A stretch of 64,000 bases of DNA from contig NZ_VSLG01000012.1 in assembly GCF_008919445.1 (NCBI RefSeq), positions 1-64,000 of the forward strand, written 5' to 3'. This DNA is from Serinicoccus kebangsaanensis. GTDB lineage: Bacteria > Actinomycetota > Actinomycetes > Actinomycetales > Dermatophilaceae. Shown piece by piece: positions 7,886 to 15,662 of the stretch. The notes under the pieces were generated by a model. That model ran no database searches, was not told the DNA's origin, and saw nothing but the letters and a program-made list of their open reading frames with translations. Position 1 is the stretch's first letter, and every line of letters starts with the position of its first letter. A program made the translations under genes and the position numbers.

Positions 7886-9625
7886 ATGAGTGTCGCCGGT
7901 ATGGGTGCCATCCCGATCGAGGGCGGGTTCGCCTTCCGCGTGTGGGCGCCGAACGCCTCGTCCGTGAGCGTCATCGGCGACTTCAACGGCTGGGACCCGC
8001 AGGCCCACGGCATGGAGTCCGAGGGCAACGGCCACTGGTATGCCGAGGTGCCGGGCGCGCAGATGTGGCAGGAGTACCAGTACCTGCTCAGCGCCGGCGA
8101 GGCCAGCTTCCACCGGATCGACCCGCGGGCGCTCGCGGTCACCAACTCGGTCGGCAACGGGCTGCTCTACGACCATGGCGTCTTCGACTGGGAGGGTGAC
8201 GACTTCACCCCGCCCCGCCAGCACGAGACGGTCATCTACGAGACGCACATCGGGTCCTTCGTGCAGACCGAGGACGGCCGCCCGGCCAACCTGCACGACC
8301 TCATGGGCAAGCTGGACTACCTCGTCGGGCTCGGGGTGAACGCCATCGAGCTGATGCCGCTCATGGAGTTCGCCGGTGACTACTCGTGGGGATACAACCC
8401 GGCGCACGTCTTCGCGGTCGAGTCCAGCTACGGCGGCCCGGAGGCGCTCAAGACCTTCGTCCGGGAGGCGCACAAGCGCGGTCTGGCGGTCTACGTCGAC
8501 GTCGTCTACAACCACTTCGGCCCGTCCGACCTGCCCACCTGGCAGTTCGACGGCTGGTCCGAGAACGGCAAGGGCGGCATCTACTTCTACAACGACCACC
8601 GCTCCGCGACCCCCTGGGGTGACACGCGGCCCGACTACGGCCGCCAGGAGGTCCGCGACTTCATCCTGGACAACGCCCGGATGTGGCTCCGCGACTACCA
8701 CGCGGACGGGCTGCGGCTGGACATGACGCCCTACATGCGCCGGGTCGACGGCACCCACGGCGACGAGATCCCGGAGGGCTGGGAGATGATGCGGCAGATC
8801 GGCGAGATGGTCCGCGCCGAGTTCCCCCGTCACCTCGTCATCGCCGAGGACCTGCACGGTGTGGCCGCGGTCACCTCCACCGAGGCCGGGGGCGCCAAGA
8901 TGCACGCCCAGTGGGACAACCAGTTCGTGCACCCGGTGCGCGAGGCGCTGATCACCCTCGACGACGCGCACCGCTCGATCGCGAAGGTCGCCGCCGCGGT
9001 GACGCATACCTATCAGCACGCCTTCGACCGGGTGATCTACACCGAGTCGCACGACGAGGTGTCCAACGGCAAGGCGAGGGTCACCTCCGAGGTGCAGGGC
9101 GACAACCCCAGCGGCTGGAACGCCCAGAAGCGCGCCACCCTCGGTGCCGCACTGGTGCTGACGGCGCCGGGGCTGCCGATGCTCTTCCAGGGCCAGGAGT
9201 TCCTCGAGGACGAGTGGTTCCGCGACAACGTGCCGCTGGACTGGGAGCGCGCGTGGGCCTTCCGCGACATCACCCAGATGTTCCGCGACCTCATCCGGAT
9301 GCGGCTCGACGCCGACGGAGGCACCGCCGGCCTGAGCGGCCCGCACACCAACGTGGTCGCCGCCGACGAGGACGCCAACCTGCTCGCCTACGTCCGCTCC
9401 ACGGGGGACGGCCAGCACGTCCTCGTCGCGATCAACCTGTCGTCATCGGCGGTGCAGCGCCCCGTCGAGCTCCCGGGCGGCGTCTGGACGGTCCGCTTCA
9501 ACAGCGACGCCCGCGCCTACAGCCAGCTCTTCGGTGACCACCAGACACCGGACGTCGACGCGCGGGACGGGCACGGCACGCTCGACCTCGGGCCCTACTC
9601 CGTGGTGGTCTACGCGCCGGCCTGA
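7886..9625 (+). CDS. GH13 alpha-glucan-active enzyme, branching-enzyme/TreZ-like
   Basis: A 579-residue alpha-amylase-family enzyme. An N-terminal CBM48-like domain (VWAPNASSVSVIGDFNGWD) precedes the catalytic barrel and a C-terminal beta domain. The four GH13 regions are visible: DVVYNHFGP; DGLRLDM with nucleophile Asp279; VIAEDLHG with acid/base Glu321; and TESHDEV with His389-Asp390. The ETHIGSF and AIELMP...WGYNPAHVF segments are shared by branching enzymes and malto-oligosyltrehalose trehalohydrolases. Its length is nearer TreZ, but LPMLFQGQEF followed by a branching-type core keeps both options open. AAGGAG precedes the ATG. No other glycogen genes adjoin it. Confidence 0.78.
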   Translation: MSVAGMGAIPIEGGFAFRVWAPNASSVSVIGDFNGWDPQAHGMESEGNGHWYAEVPGAQMWQEYQYLLSAGEASFHRIDPRALAVTNSVGNGLLYDHGVFDWEGDDFTPPRQHETVIYETHIGSFVQTEDGRPANLHDLMGKLDYLVGLGVNAIELMPLMEFAGDYSWGYNPAHVFAVESSYGGPEALKTFVREAHKRGLAVYVDVVYNHFGPSDLPTWQFDGWSENGKGGIYFYNDHRSATPWGDTRPDYGRQEVRDFILDNARMWLRDYHADGLRLDMTPYMRRVDGTHGDEIPEGWEMMRQIGEMVRAEFPRHLVIAEDLHGVAAVTSTEAGGAKMHAQWDNQFVHPVREALITLDDAHRSIAKVAAAVTHTYQHAFDRVIYTESHDEVSNGKARVTSEVQGDNPSGWNAQKRATLGAALVLTAPGLPMLFQGQEFLEDEWFRDNVPLDWERAWAFRDITQMFRDLIRMRLDADGGTAGLSGPHTNVVAADEDANLLAYVRSTGDGQHVLVAINLSSSAVQRPVELPGGVWTVRFNSDARAYSQLFGDHQTPDVDARDGHGTLDLGPYSVVVYAPA

Positions 9626-9638
9626 GCCGACCGCGCGC

Positions 9639-10304
9639 TCACTCGCGCTCCACCTCGCGGCGCATGGTGTCCGGCGTCATCCCGGCCTCCAGTCCCCAGC
9701 GGACCGCCTGCGAGCGCCGGGTCACCCCCATCTTGCGGTAGGCCGTGCGGATGTAGGTCTTGACCGAGTTGATCGAGAGGTAGGTCCGCAGCGCGATGTC
9801 GTTGTTGGTGAGGCCCTGGGTGATGAGGGACACGATCTCCGCCTCGCGGGCGGACAGCCCCTCCGCCCGTCCGGGCCAGTCACCCGGCGCGTGCGGCTGC
9901 GGGTCGAGCTGGTTGCTCGTGGCGGGCTCGACGACCACCTCGCCCGAGGCCACCCGCTCCAGCGCGGTGACGAGCTCGGCGCCGCTCACGGTCTTGCCGA
10001 TGTATCCGCGGCACCCCTTGGACAGGGCGATCTCCACCAGCGCAGGGTCGACGTTCCAGGTGTAGACCACCACCGCACCCGGGTTGTCGCTCTCCAGCAC
10101 GCTGTTGAACTCCTCGCCGTCGACCTGGGGCTCGGAGAAGGTGTCGTAGAGGGTCAGGTCGACCGGGCGCTTCACCTCGACCTGGGCGCCGATCTCGACG
10201 ACGTTGATCCGGTCGCTGAAAGGCGCGAGCATCGCCTGCAGCCCCCGGACGACCACCTCGAAGTCGTTCACGAGGGCCACGCGGAGGGGCGGCGCGGCAA
10301 CCAT
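9639..10304 (-). CDS. Orphan LuxR-family response regulator
   Basis: A 221-residue protein with a receiver domain (about 1-125) and a C-terminal LuxR helix-turn-helix (GLSAREAEIVSLITQGLTNN through INSVKTYIRTAYRKMGV). The receiver keeps an acidic pair (VNDFE), a candidate phospho-Asp in LYDTF and the Lys in GYIGK, but the surroundings are unusual. No kinase gene adjoins it. The ATG at 10304 is chosen because TAAGGT lies seven bases upstream and there is no ribosome site, so the mRNA is probably leaderless. It converges on the GH13 gene with only 13 bases between. Confidence 0.8.
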   Translation of the reverse strand: MVAAPPLRVALVNDFEVVVRGLQAMLAPFSDRINVVEIGAQVEVKRPVDLTLYDTFSEPQVDGEEFNSVLESDNPGAVVVYTWNVDPALVEIALSKGCRGYIGKTVSGAELVTALERVASGEVVVEPATSNQLDPQPHAPGDWPGRAEGLSAREAEIVSLITQGLTNNDIALRTYLSINSVKTYIRTAYRKMGVTRRSQAVRWGLEAGMTPDTMRREVERE

Positions 10305-10311
10305 GCCCGGC

Positions 10312-10317
10312 ACCTTA
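10312..10317 (-). promoter_or_regulatory. -10 element of a leaderless transcript (LuxR regulator)
   Basis: TAAGGT on the minus strand, seven bases before the ATG at 10304. This is the spacing expected if transcription starts at the start codon. Confidence 0.45.
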
Positions 10318-10425
10318 CGCCGGTCCTCCTGGCCGGGCACGGCGAGCCGTCACGACGAGCCCGTCCGAGGTGGCCGATCCCTCGTCCCACCCTTTGGGAT
10401 GTGGTGGCGGCCACCCGGACCTGCC

Positions 10426-10431
10426 TAGCAT
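10426..10431 (+). promoter_or_regulatory. -10 element of a leaderless transcript (glycosyltransferase)
   Basis: TAGCAT, six bases before the GTG at 10438, with no Shine-Dalgarno sequence in between. Confidence 0.45.
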
Positions 10432-10437
10432 GCCGCC

Positions 10438-11304
10438 GTGCCACCGACCGTTGCCGTGCTCACCATGACGCGCGGGAATCACGACCATCTTCTCGCGCAG
10501 GTCGACGGGTTGTCGGTCGGCACCGAGCCACCCGACGTGCACGTCGTCATCTCCATGGGTGACCGTGACCTGACCCGCGGCCGGTTGCCGCTCGGCACCG
10601 ACCGCTGGCAGACCATCGTGAAGCCGGTCCAGACCGACCGCCGCGCCCTGCCCTACGCCGCCGCCCGCAACCTGGCGGCGAGCCTGGCCACCGAGGCGGG
10701 CGCCGACGTCCTGGTCTTCCTGGACGCCGCGGTCATCCCGGGGCCCCACACGCTGGAGCGGTATGCCCAGGCCCTGGCCGACCGGGAGGACCTGGGCATA
10801 CCCGAGGGTCCCGCCGTCTGGCGCTCGCCGGTGCTGCGGCTCCCACCGCCGCAGAACCGGGCGGTCGGGTATCCGCTGCGCAAGCTGGACGAGCTGAGCC
10901 GGCGGGCGGCTGGCGCGCCGGCGCTGGCGCCCGGTGAGGTCCGGGTGGAGGAGCGTCCGCACCTGTTCTCCCCGGCCAGCTTCGCGATGAGCGCTGCGGA
11001 CTTCGCCGCGACCGGCGGCTTCTGCACCGACTACGCCGGCCCCGGGCTGGAGGCCGCCGACTTCGCGCAGGTCGTCGCCGACGCCGGTGGGTCGATGGTC
11101 TGGGTCGGAGGTGCCGAGGCCTACCGGCAGCCGGTCGAGCCGCTCACCGGTGAGCAGGAGGCGAGGTATGCCCGGCGGCACGCCGAGACCTGGCGGGAGC
11201 GGTGGGGCGCCGAGCCGGACCACCCCTGGCTGACCCGGCTGGAGGGTGAGGGGCTGATCCGTCGGGACACCGCCGGGCGGATCGCGGCCCCTCCACGCCG
11301 CTGA
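10438..11304 (+). CDS. Glycosyltransferase, GT-A fold (family 2-like)
   Basis: A 288-residue soluble protein. The N-terminus VAVLTMTRGNHDHLLAQVDG and the LPYAAARNLAA...ADVLVFLDAAVIPG segment fit a GT2 nucleotide-sugar-binding half in which the usual DxD is replaced by the single-Asp LDAA. A second half (SFAMSAADFAATGGFCTDYAGPG, then EAADFAQVVADAGG) matches the acceptor region common in this fold. There is no signal peptide or membrane segment. The GTG start is supported only by its leaderless -10 element. It stands alone, and the acceptor and sugar are unknown. Confidence 0.72.
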   Translation: MPPTVAVLTMTRGNHDHLLAQVDGLSVGTEPPDVHVVISMGDRDLTRGRLPLGTDRWQTIVKPVQTDRRALPYAAARNLAASLATEAGADVLVFLDAAVIPGPHTLERYAQALADREDLGIPEGPAVWRSPVLRLPPPQNRAVGYPLRKLDELSRRAAGAPALAPGEVRVEERPHLFSPASFAMSAADFAATGGFCTDYAGPGLEAADFAQVVADAGGSMVWVGGAEAYRQPVEPLTGEQEARYARRHAETWRERWGAEPDHPWLTRLEGEGLIRRDTAGRIAAPPRR

Positions 11305-11342
11305 GTGGCAGGGCCGGCCCGGTCGGCCCGCCGCCACGGGGG

Positions 11343-11348
11343 CACACT
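11343..11348 (+). promoter_or_regulatory. -10 element of a leaderless transcript (moeB-like)
   Basis: CACACT, six bases before the ATG at 11355. No ribosome site is present. Confidence 0.4.
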
Positions 11349-11354
11349 GGTGCG

Positions 11355-12554
11355 ATGACACCCGTGCCGCCGCTGCCGCCGCTGGTCGAACCCGGCGAGC
11401 CCGCGCTGACGCCCGAGCAGGTGTCGCGCTACTCCCGGCACCTGCTGGTGCCCGGGATGGGGATGGTGGCGCAACGGCGGCTGCTGGCGGCCCGTGTCGC
11501 GGTCGTCGGGGCGGGCGGTCTGGGCAGCCCGGTGCTGGCCTATCTCGCGGCGGCCGGGGTCGGCCATCTCACGATCATCGACGACGACGCCGTCGACGCC
11601 ACCAACCTGCAGCGGCAGGTGATCCACCGTGCGGACGCGGTCGGGGTCCCCAAGGGCGAGTCCGCGGCCGCCTTCGTGCGCGGCCTGAACCCGGACGTGA
11701 CGGTCTCCGTGCGGCACACCCGGATCGACGCGGGCAACGCGCGGTCCCTGCTGCGCGGGCACGACGTGGTGCTGGACGGCGCGGACAACTTCCCCACGCG
11801 GTATGCCGTCTCCGACGCCTGCGTGGCGCTCGGGACCCCGCTGGTGTGGGCGGCGGTGCTGCGCTTCGACGCGCAGCTGTCCACCTTCGTGCCCGGCGTG
11901 GCGGACGCCGTGTCCCTCCGGGACCTCTTCCCGGTGGCGCCGCGTCCCGAGGACGTGCCGAGCTGCTCCGAGGCCGGTGTGCTCGGTGCCCTCGTGGGGC
12001 AGGTCGGGTCGATCATGGCCTCCGAGGTGGTCAAGCTCATCTGCGGTTTCGGCGAACCGCTGGTCGGCCGGGTGCTGCTCGTGGACGCGCTCACCCAGCG
12101 CTCCCGGGAGATCCCGCTGCGCCCGGTCGGTGCGGTGGTGGAGCCGGTCGAGCGGGAGCAGGTCCGCGAGGTGGTCCCGCTGCCCGAGGTCTCGCCGCAG
12201 GAGGTCCACGACCTGCTCACCCCGAGCCCGGCGGGCGTCGCGCAGGGTGCCGCTCCGGCCGACCACGACCCGGACGCGTTGGCGCCGACGGTGCTGGACG
12301 TGCGTGAGCCCGCCGAGCACGAGCTGGGCACCGTGCCCGGCGCACTGCTGGTGCCGGTCGGTGAGGTGCTGAGCTGGGAGGATCTCGACCATCACCTCCC
12401 GGACGGGCCGGTCGTCGTCTACTGCAAGGCGGGGCCCAGGGCGCAGCGCGCGGCCGCCCACCTGGTCCGGCTGGGGAGGCAGGACGTGTCGGTGATGACC
12501 GGGGGCATCCTGGCCTGGATCGAGCAGGTCGACCCGAGCCTGCCGAGCTACTGA
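11355..12554 (+). CDS. moeB: MoeB/ThiF-type adenylyltransferase fused to rhodanese (MoeZ-like)
   Basis: A 399-residue E1-like enzyme expected to adenylate the C-terminal glycine of a MoaD/ThiS protein; the rhodanese half would then supply sulfur. The ATP site GGLGSPVLAYLAAAGVGHL, the DLQR-like VDATNLQRQVIHR and the DGADNFPTRY segment are clear, and Cys in VPSCSEAGVLG is the conserved thioester-type cysteine. The rhodanese (about 300-399) has active-site loop VVYCKAGPRA. Oddly, neither zinc CxxC pair of MoeB/MoeZ is present: the usual GPCYRCLFP is AVSLRDLFP. The stop overlaps mobA by one base. The likely partner is MoaD at 13821. Confidence 0.88.
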   Translation: MTPVPPLPPLVEPGEPALTPEQVSRYSRHLLVPGMGMVAQRRLLAARVAVVGAGGLGSPVLAYLAAAGVGHLTIIDDDAVDATNLQRQVIHRADAVGVPKGESAAAFVRGLNPDVTVSVRHTRIDAGNARSLLRGHDVVLDGADNFPTRYAVSDACVALGTPLVWAAVLRFDAQLSTFVPGVADAVSLRDLFPVAPRPEDVPSCSEAGVLGALVGQVGSIMASEVVKLICGFGEPLVGRVLLVDALTQRSREIPLRPVGAVVEPVEREQVREVVPLPEVSPQEVHDLLTPSPAGVAQGAAPADHDPDALAPTVLDVREPAEHELGTVPGALLVPVGEVLSWEDLDHHLPDGPVVVYCKAGPRAQRAAAHLVRLGRQDVSVMTGGILAWIEQVDPSLPSY

Positions 12555-13186
12555 TGGGGCCCGGCCCAGGCCTCCCGCCGGTGGACCTGGTCGTGCTGGC
12601 CGGCGGCCGCGCGACCCGGCTCGGCGGTCAGGACAAGGCGGCGCTCGTCGTCGGCGGGAGCACGCTGCTGGAGCGCGTCCTCGGGGCCGACCTGGGCGGT
12701 CGGACGGTGGTGGTGGGGGACACCCCGGTGCCCGCCGACGTCACCCGGACGACGGAGCAGCCACCCGGGGGCGGTCCGGTCGCCGGGATCGGCGCCGGGC
12801 TGGACGCCCTGGCCGGGATGCCCCGGCCCGGATCTCCCGCGAGGCCTCTCGGTCCGCCTGCCTGGGTCGCGGTCTGTGCCGTCGACCAGCCCGGTGCGGC
12901 GCGGGCGCTCGGCGCCTTGCGGGAGACCGTCGGCAGCCTGCCGGAGGAGGTCGAGGCGGTCTGCCCCCGGGTCGAAGGTAGGGCGCAGTGGCTGCTCGCG
13001 ATCTATCGCCGCGCCGCTCTGGACGCCGCCCGCGAGAGCCTGCCGCAGCTGCACGGCGCCTCGGTCCGGTCGCTCGTCTCCGGGCTGCGGTGGCACGAGG
13101 TGGGGCTGGATCCGGCCGACCTGGGCGACGTCGACACCTGGGAGGACGTGCGGCGCTGGCGCGGTGGCGCACGCGGGAACTCGTGA
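12554..13186 (+). CDS. mobA: Molybdenum cofactor guanylyltransferase
   Basis: A 210-residue MobA-family nucleotidyltransferase, which attaches GMP to molybdopterin to form the MGD cofactor used by formate dehydrogenase. The signature LAGGRATRLGGQDKAAL is at residues 10-26, followed by GGGPVAGIGAGLDAL and the metal-site segment VCAVDQPG. The ATG overlaps the stop of the moeB-like gene (TGATG), so the two are coupled. Residues 90-105 are a Pro/Gly-rich insertion relative to typical MobA. Confidence 0.87.
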   Translation: MGPGPGLPPVDLVVLAGGRATRLGGQDKAALVVGGSTLLERVLGADLGGRTVVVGDTPVPADVTRTTEQPPGGGPVAGIGAGLDALAGMPRPGSPARPLGPPAWVAVCAVDQPGAARALGALRETVGSLPEEVEAVCPRVEGRAQWLLAIYRRAALDAARESLPQLHGASVRSLVSGLRWHEVGLDPADLGDVDTWEDVRRWRGGARGNS

Positions 13187-13201
13187 CCTGGTCACCACTC
13201 A

Positions 13202-13250
13202 CAGCCGGTTCGTCAACTGTCAGCCTGCTCGAGGAGGCTGAAGGATGACA
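13202..13250 (+). repeat. Copy 2 of the dispersed 3'-end repeat
   Basis: CAGCC lies at 13202 and 13221 (19 bp apart) and GGCTG at 13236, the same spacing as in copy 1. TCGTCAACTGTCAGCC (13210-13225) is followed by the loop TGCTCGAGGA and then GGCTG. It begins 16 bases after the mobA stop, in the same orientation as the gene it follows. Copy 1 has one extra 19-bp unit. Confidence 0.7.
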
Positions 13251-13279
13251 AACGGGCGCTCAGTCGTGCTCCGGCCTGG

Positions 13280-13285
13280 CAGGGT
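13280..13285 (+). promoter_or_regulatory. -10 element of a leaderless transcript (GNAT)
   Basis: CAGGGT, six bases before the ATG at 13292, without a Shine-Dalgarno sequence. Confidence 0.35.
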
Positions 13286-13291
13286 GGGCGC

Positions 13292-13816
13292 ATGGAGATC
13301 ACCGTGCGGCCGGCGACGCCGGAGGACGCCGAGGCGGTGGCCACCGTGCGCGTGTCCGGATGGTGGGGTGCCTACCCCGGGCTGGTGCCGTCGGCGCTGC
13401 TCCACGCCCTCGACGTGCCGGACGAGGCGCAGAAACGTCGCCGGCGCTGGGCGGAGTTCCACGACGACCCGCGGGTCGTCGACCTGGTCGCCGAGGCGGA
13501 CGGGCTGGTCGCGGGGTGGGCGGTCGCCGGGCCGGCGCGGGACGACGGGAGACCGGACGAGGGCGAGCTCTACGGCCTCTACGTCATCCCGCGGCACTGG
13601 TCCACCGGCCTGGGCCACCGCCTCGTCGTGGCCGTCGAGGACCACCTGCGCAGCTGCGGGTATGCCTCCGCCCACCTCTGGGTGCTCGAGGGCAACGACC
13701 GGGCGGCCGGGTTCTACCAGCGGCACGGGTGGGTCGAGGACGGTGGGACCCAGCTGGACCGTCGCGGTGCGCATACCCTCCGGGAGCGGCGCCGGGTGCG
13801 CGATCTGCGACACTGA
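13292..13816 (+). CDS. GNAT-family N-acetyltransferase
   Basis: A 174-residue acetyltransferase. Motif A is seen as LYGLYVIPRHWSTGLGHRLV, with the acetyl-CoA pyrophosphate loop unusually written STGLGH, followed by the motif B strand AHLWVLEGNDRAAGFYQRHGW. The N-terminal ITVRPATPEDAEAVATVRVSGW is typical for the family. The acceptor is unknown. It is four bases ahead of moaD, but the two probably have separate leaderless starts. Confidence 0.82.
   Translation: MEITVRPATPEDAEAVATVRVSGWWGAYPGLVPSALLHALDVPDEAQKRRRRWAEFHDDPRVVDLVAEADGLVAGWAVAGPARDDGRPDEGELYGLYVIPRHWSTGLGHRLVVAVEDHLRSCGYASAHLWVLEGNDRAAGFYQRHGWVEDGGTQLDRRGAHTLRERRRVRDLRH
13809..13814 (+). promoter_or_regulatory. Possible -10 element of a leaderless moaD transcript
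   Basis: GACACT, six bases before the moaD ATG, overlapping the end of the acetyltransferase gene. The spacing fits the other leaderless starts here, but the hexamer is weak. Confidence 0.25.
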
Positions 13817-13820
13817 GGCG

Positions 13821-14060
13821 ATGGCGACGGTGAGATTCTTCGCCGGGGCCGCCGAGGCCGCCGGCACCGAGAGCGAGCGCGTCGACGCCGACGACCTCGG
13901 CTCGCTGCTCGCCGACCTGCGCGCACGGCACGGGTCGGAGCTGGCCCGCGTCCTCGCCCTGAGCTCGGTGCTGCACGAGGGTCAGTACGTCTCCGACCCC
14001 GGTCTGCAGCTCGCCCACGACGCCGTCCTCGACGTGCTCCCGCCCTTCGCCGGCGGCTGA
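13821..14060 (+). CDS. moaD: MoaD, small subunit of molybdopterin synthase
   Basis: A 79-residue ubiquitin-like sulfur carrier. It opens with the strand ATVRFFAGAAEAAG and ends in the diagnostic Gly-Gly (LPPFAGG), the tail that is adenylated and thiocarboxylated. The MoeB-like/rhodanese protein at 11355 is the obvious activating partner. MoaE, the large synthase subunit, is not in the window. ThiS is a weaker alternative; the neighbouring Moco genes favour MoaD. Confidence 0.8.
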   Translation: MATVRFFAGAAEAAGTESERVDADDLGSLLADLRARHGSELARVLALSSVLHEGQYVSDPGLQLAHDAVLDVLPPFAGG

Positions 14061-14068
14061 GGACCACC

Positions 14069-14082
14069 GCCCCGTCAGGGGC
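14069..14082 (+). terminator. Short GC hairpin after moaD
   Basis: GCCCC-gtca-GGGGC begins nine bases after the moaD stop. There is no T-run, so it is only a weak terminator candidate. Confidence 0.35.
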
Positions 14083-14125
14083 TGGAATCCGGCGCGCGGC
14101 CGCCTCCGCGCACCCCTGCCATCGA

Positions 14126-14215
14126 TTGACGTTGGGTCATGCCCTTGACGAAGTGGGTCAGAAGGGTTTGACTGAGGCTCTCATATGTGCACTGACAAGC
14201 GCTCGTTTGTGCAGG
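14126..14215 (+). promoter_or_regulatory. Operator-rich control region of the binding-protein/permease pair
   Basis: TTGAC occurs at 14126, 14145 and 14168. The first two are each followed by GGTCA, giving TGAC-n5-GTCA and TGAC-n7-GTCA. Further on, TGTGCA occurs at both ends of 14186-14213 and encloses an imperfect palindrome ACAAGCG-ct-CGTTTGT. The stretch is less GC-rich than its surroundings. The layout suggests control by one or more repressors, but no regulator gene adjoins it and the -10 element is not clear. Confidence 0.4.
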
Positions 14216-14254
14216 CGACGAGGCCGGGGTGGTGCCATGACGAAGGAGTCACAG

Positions 14255-15649
14255 ATGCGACGTCGAGTGCGTGCCACCCGATCGGCCTCCCGGCCAGCGG
14301 TGCGGGGCAGCACGAGGGCGCTGGCCCTCGTCAGTGCGGTCCCGCTGGTGCTGCTGGCGGCGTGCGGCGGCGGTGACGACACCGCCGGTGGCGGGGACAG
14401 ACTGACCATCGCCGTCGTCGACAACGGTGACCTCGACGTGCTCCAGGACATGAGCGAGGCCTTCCTCGCCGAGCACCCCGACGTCGAGATCGAGTGGGTC
14501 CGGGAGGGGGAGAACGAGCTCCGCGAGACCGTCACCACCGACGTCGGCACGGGCGCCGGCCGGTTGGACGTCGCCACCGTGGGCACCTACGAGGCGCAGG
14601 TCTGGGCGGACCAGGAGCTGCTCACCCCGCTGACCGACATGCCCGAGGGCTTCGACTCCGGTGCCTTCATCCCCGAGGTGGCCGACGCGCTCAGCTACGA
14701 GGGCACGATGCAGGCGGCTCCCTTCTACGGCGAGTCGACCTTCACGATGTACCGCACCGACCTGCTCCAGGAGGCCGGCGTGGAGATGCCCGACCGACCG
14801 ACGTGGGACGACGTGGTGGCGGCCGCCACCGCGATCGACGAGCAGACCGACACCGCCGGGGCGTGTGTCCGGGGGAAGGCCGGCTGGGGCGAGAACACCG
14901 CCTTCATCACCGCCATGGCGCACTCCTACGGCGCACGCTGGTACGACGAGGAGTGGAGCCCCGAGCTGGACAGCGACGCCTGGCGGCAGGCCAGCGAGAC
15001 CTATCTGGCCCTCGCGGGGCTGGCGCCCGACGGGGTCGCCGAGGCCGGGTATGCCGAGAACCTCGCGCTCTTCCAGGACGGGGAGTGCGGGGTCTGGGTG
15101 GACGCCACCACCGCCGCGAGCTTCGTCACGAACCCTGACGCGTCGACGGTGGCGCAGGACGTCGGTTTCGCCTTCGCCCCGGGGACCGAGGGTGGCCGCG
15201 CGAGCAACTGGCTCTGGTCCTGGGCGCTGGCCATCCCCGCGAGCTCGGACCAGCCGGAGCTGGCCAAGGAGTTCATCACCTGGGCGACGTCGGCGGGGTA
15301 TGCCGAGACCGTCGCGGGGGAGCTGGGCTGGGCCTCGGTGCCTGCGGGCAACCGCACCGACCTCTACGAGAACCCGGACTACACCGAGGCCGCGCCCTTC
15401 GCCGAGCTGGTCCTCGAGTCGATCCAGAGCTCGGAGATCACCCAGCCGACGACGCAGGCCGTTCCCTACACCGGGATGCAGTACGTCGACGTGCCGCCCT
15501 TCCAGAGTCTCGGCAACGCCGTCGGGCAGCAGTACTCCACCGCGATCCAGGGTGATCTGAGCCTGGACGAGGTGCTGGAGCGATCGCAGTGGGTCGCAGG
15601 CGAGACCATCGAGCAGACCCGTCTGCTCGCCGCGCAGGACCAGGACTGA
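14255..15649 (+). CDS. Family 1 solute-binding lipoprotein, polyol/sugar type
   Basis: A 464-residue extracellular binding protein with an N-terminal basic, hydrophobic lipoprotein signal ending in the lipobox LLAAC. APFYGESTFTMYRTDLLQEA, WDDVVAAATAI and SNWLWSWALAIP match the sorbitol/mannitol-type ABC binding proteins. The ATG at 14255 has AAGGAG seven bases upstream; an ATG at 14237 is less well placed. No ABC permease or ATPase gene adjoins it. Instead an NCS1-type permease follows after 13 bases. It may serve an ABC system encoded elsewhere, or work with the permease. Confidence 0.8.
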   Translation: MRRRVRATRSASRPAVRGSTRALALVSAVPLVLLAACGGGDDTAGGGDRLTIAVVDNGDLDVLQDMSEAFLAEHPDVEIEWVREGENELRETVTTDVGTGAGRLDVATVGTYEAQVWADQELLTPLTDMPEGFDSGAFIPEVADALSYEGTMQAAPFYGESTFTMYRTDLLQEAGVEMPDRPTWDDVVAAATAIDEQTDTAGACVRGKAGWGENTAFITAMAHSYGARWYDEEWSPELDSDAWRQASETYLALAGLAPDGVAEAGYAENLALFQDGECGVWVDATTAASFVTNPDASTVAQDVGFAFAPGTEGGRASNWLWSWALAIPASSDQPELAKEFITWATSAGYAETVAGELGWASVPAGNRTDLYENPDYTEAAPFAELVLESIQSSEITQPTTQAVPYTGMQYVDVPPFQSLGNAVGQQYSTAIQGDLSLDEVLERSQWVAGETIEQTRLLAAQDQD

Positions 15650-15662
15650 AGGGACCACCGCC

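Noticed and set aside
14126-14254. An upstream start for the binding protein at 14126 or 14237
   Set aside because: The extra residues would precede the lipoprotein signal and lie within the operator-rich region; AAGGAG is well placed only for the ATG at 14255.
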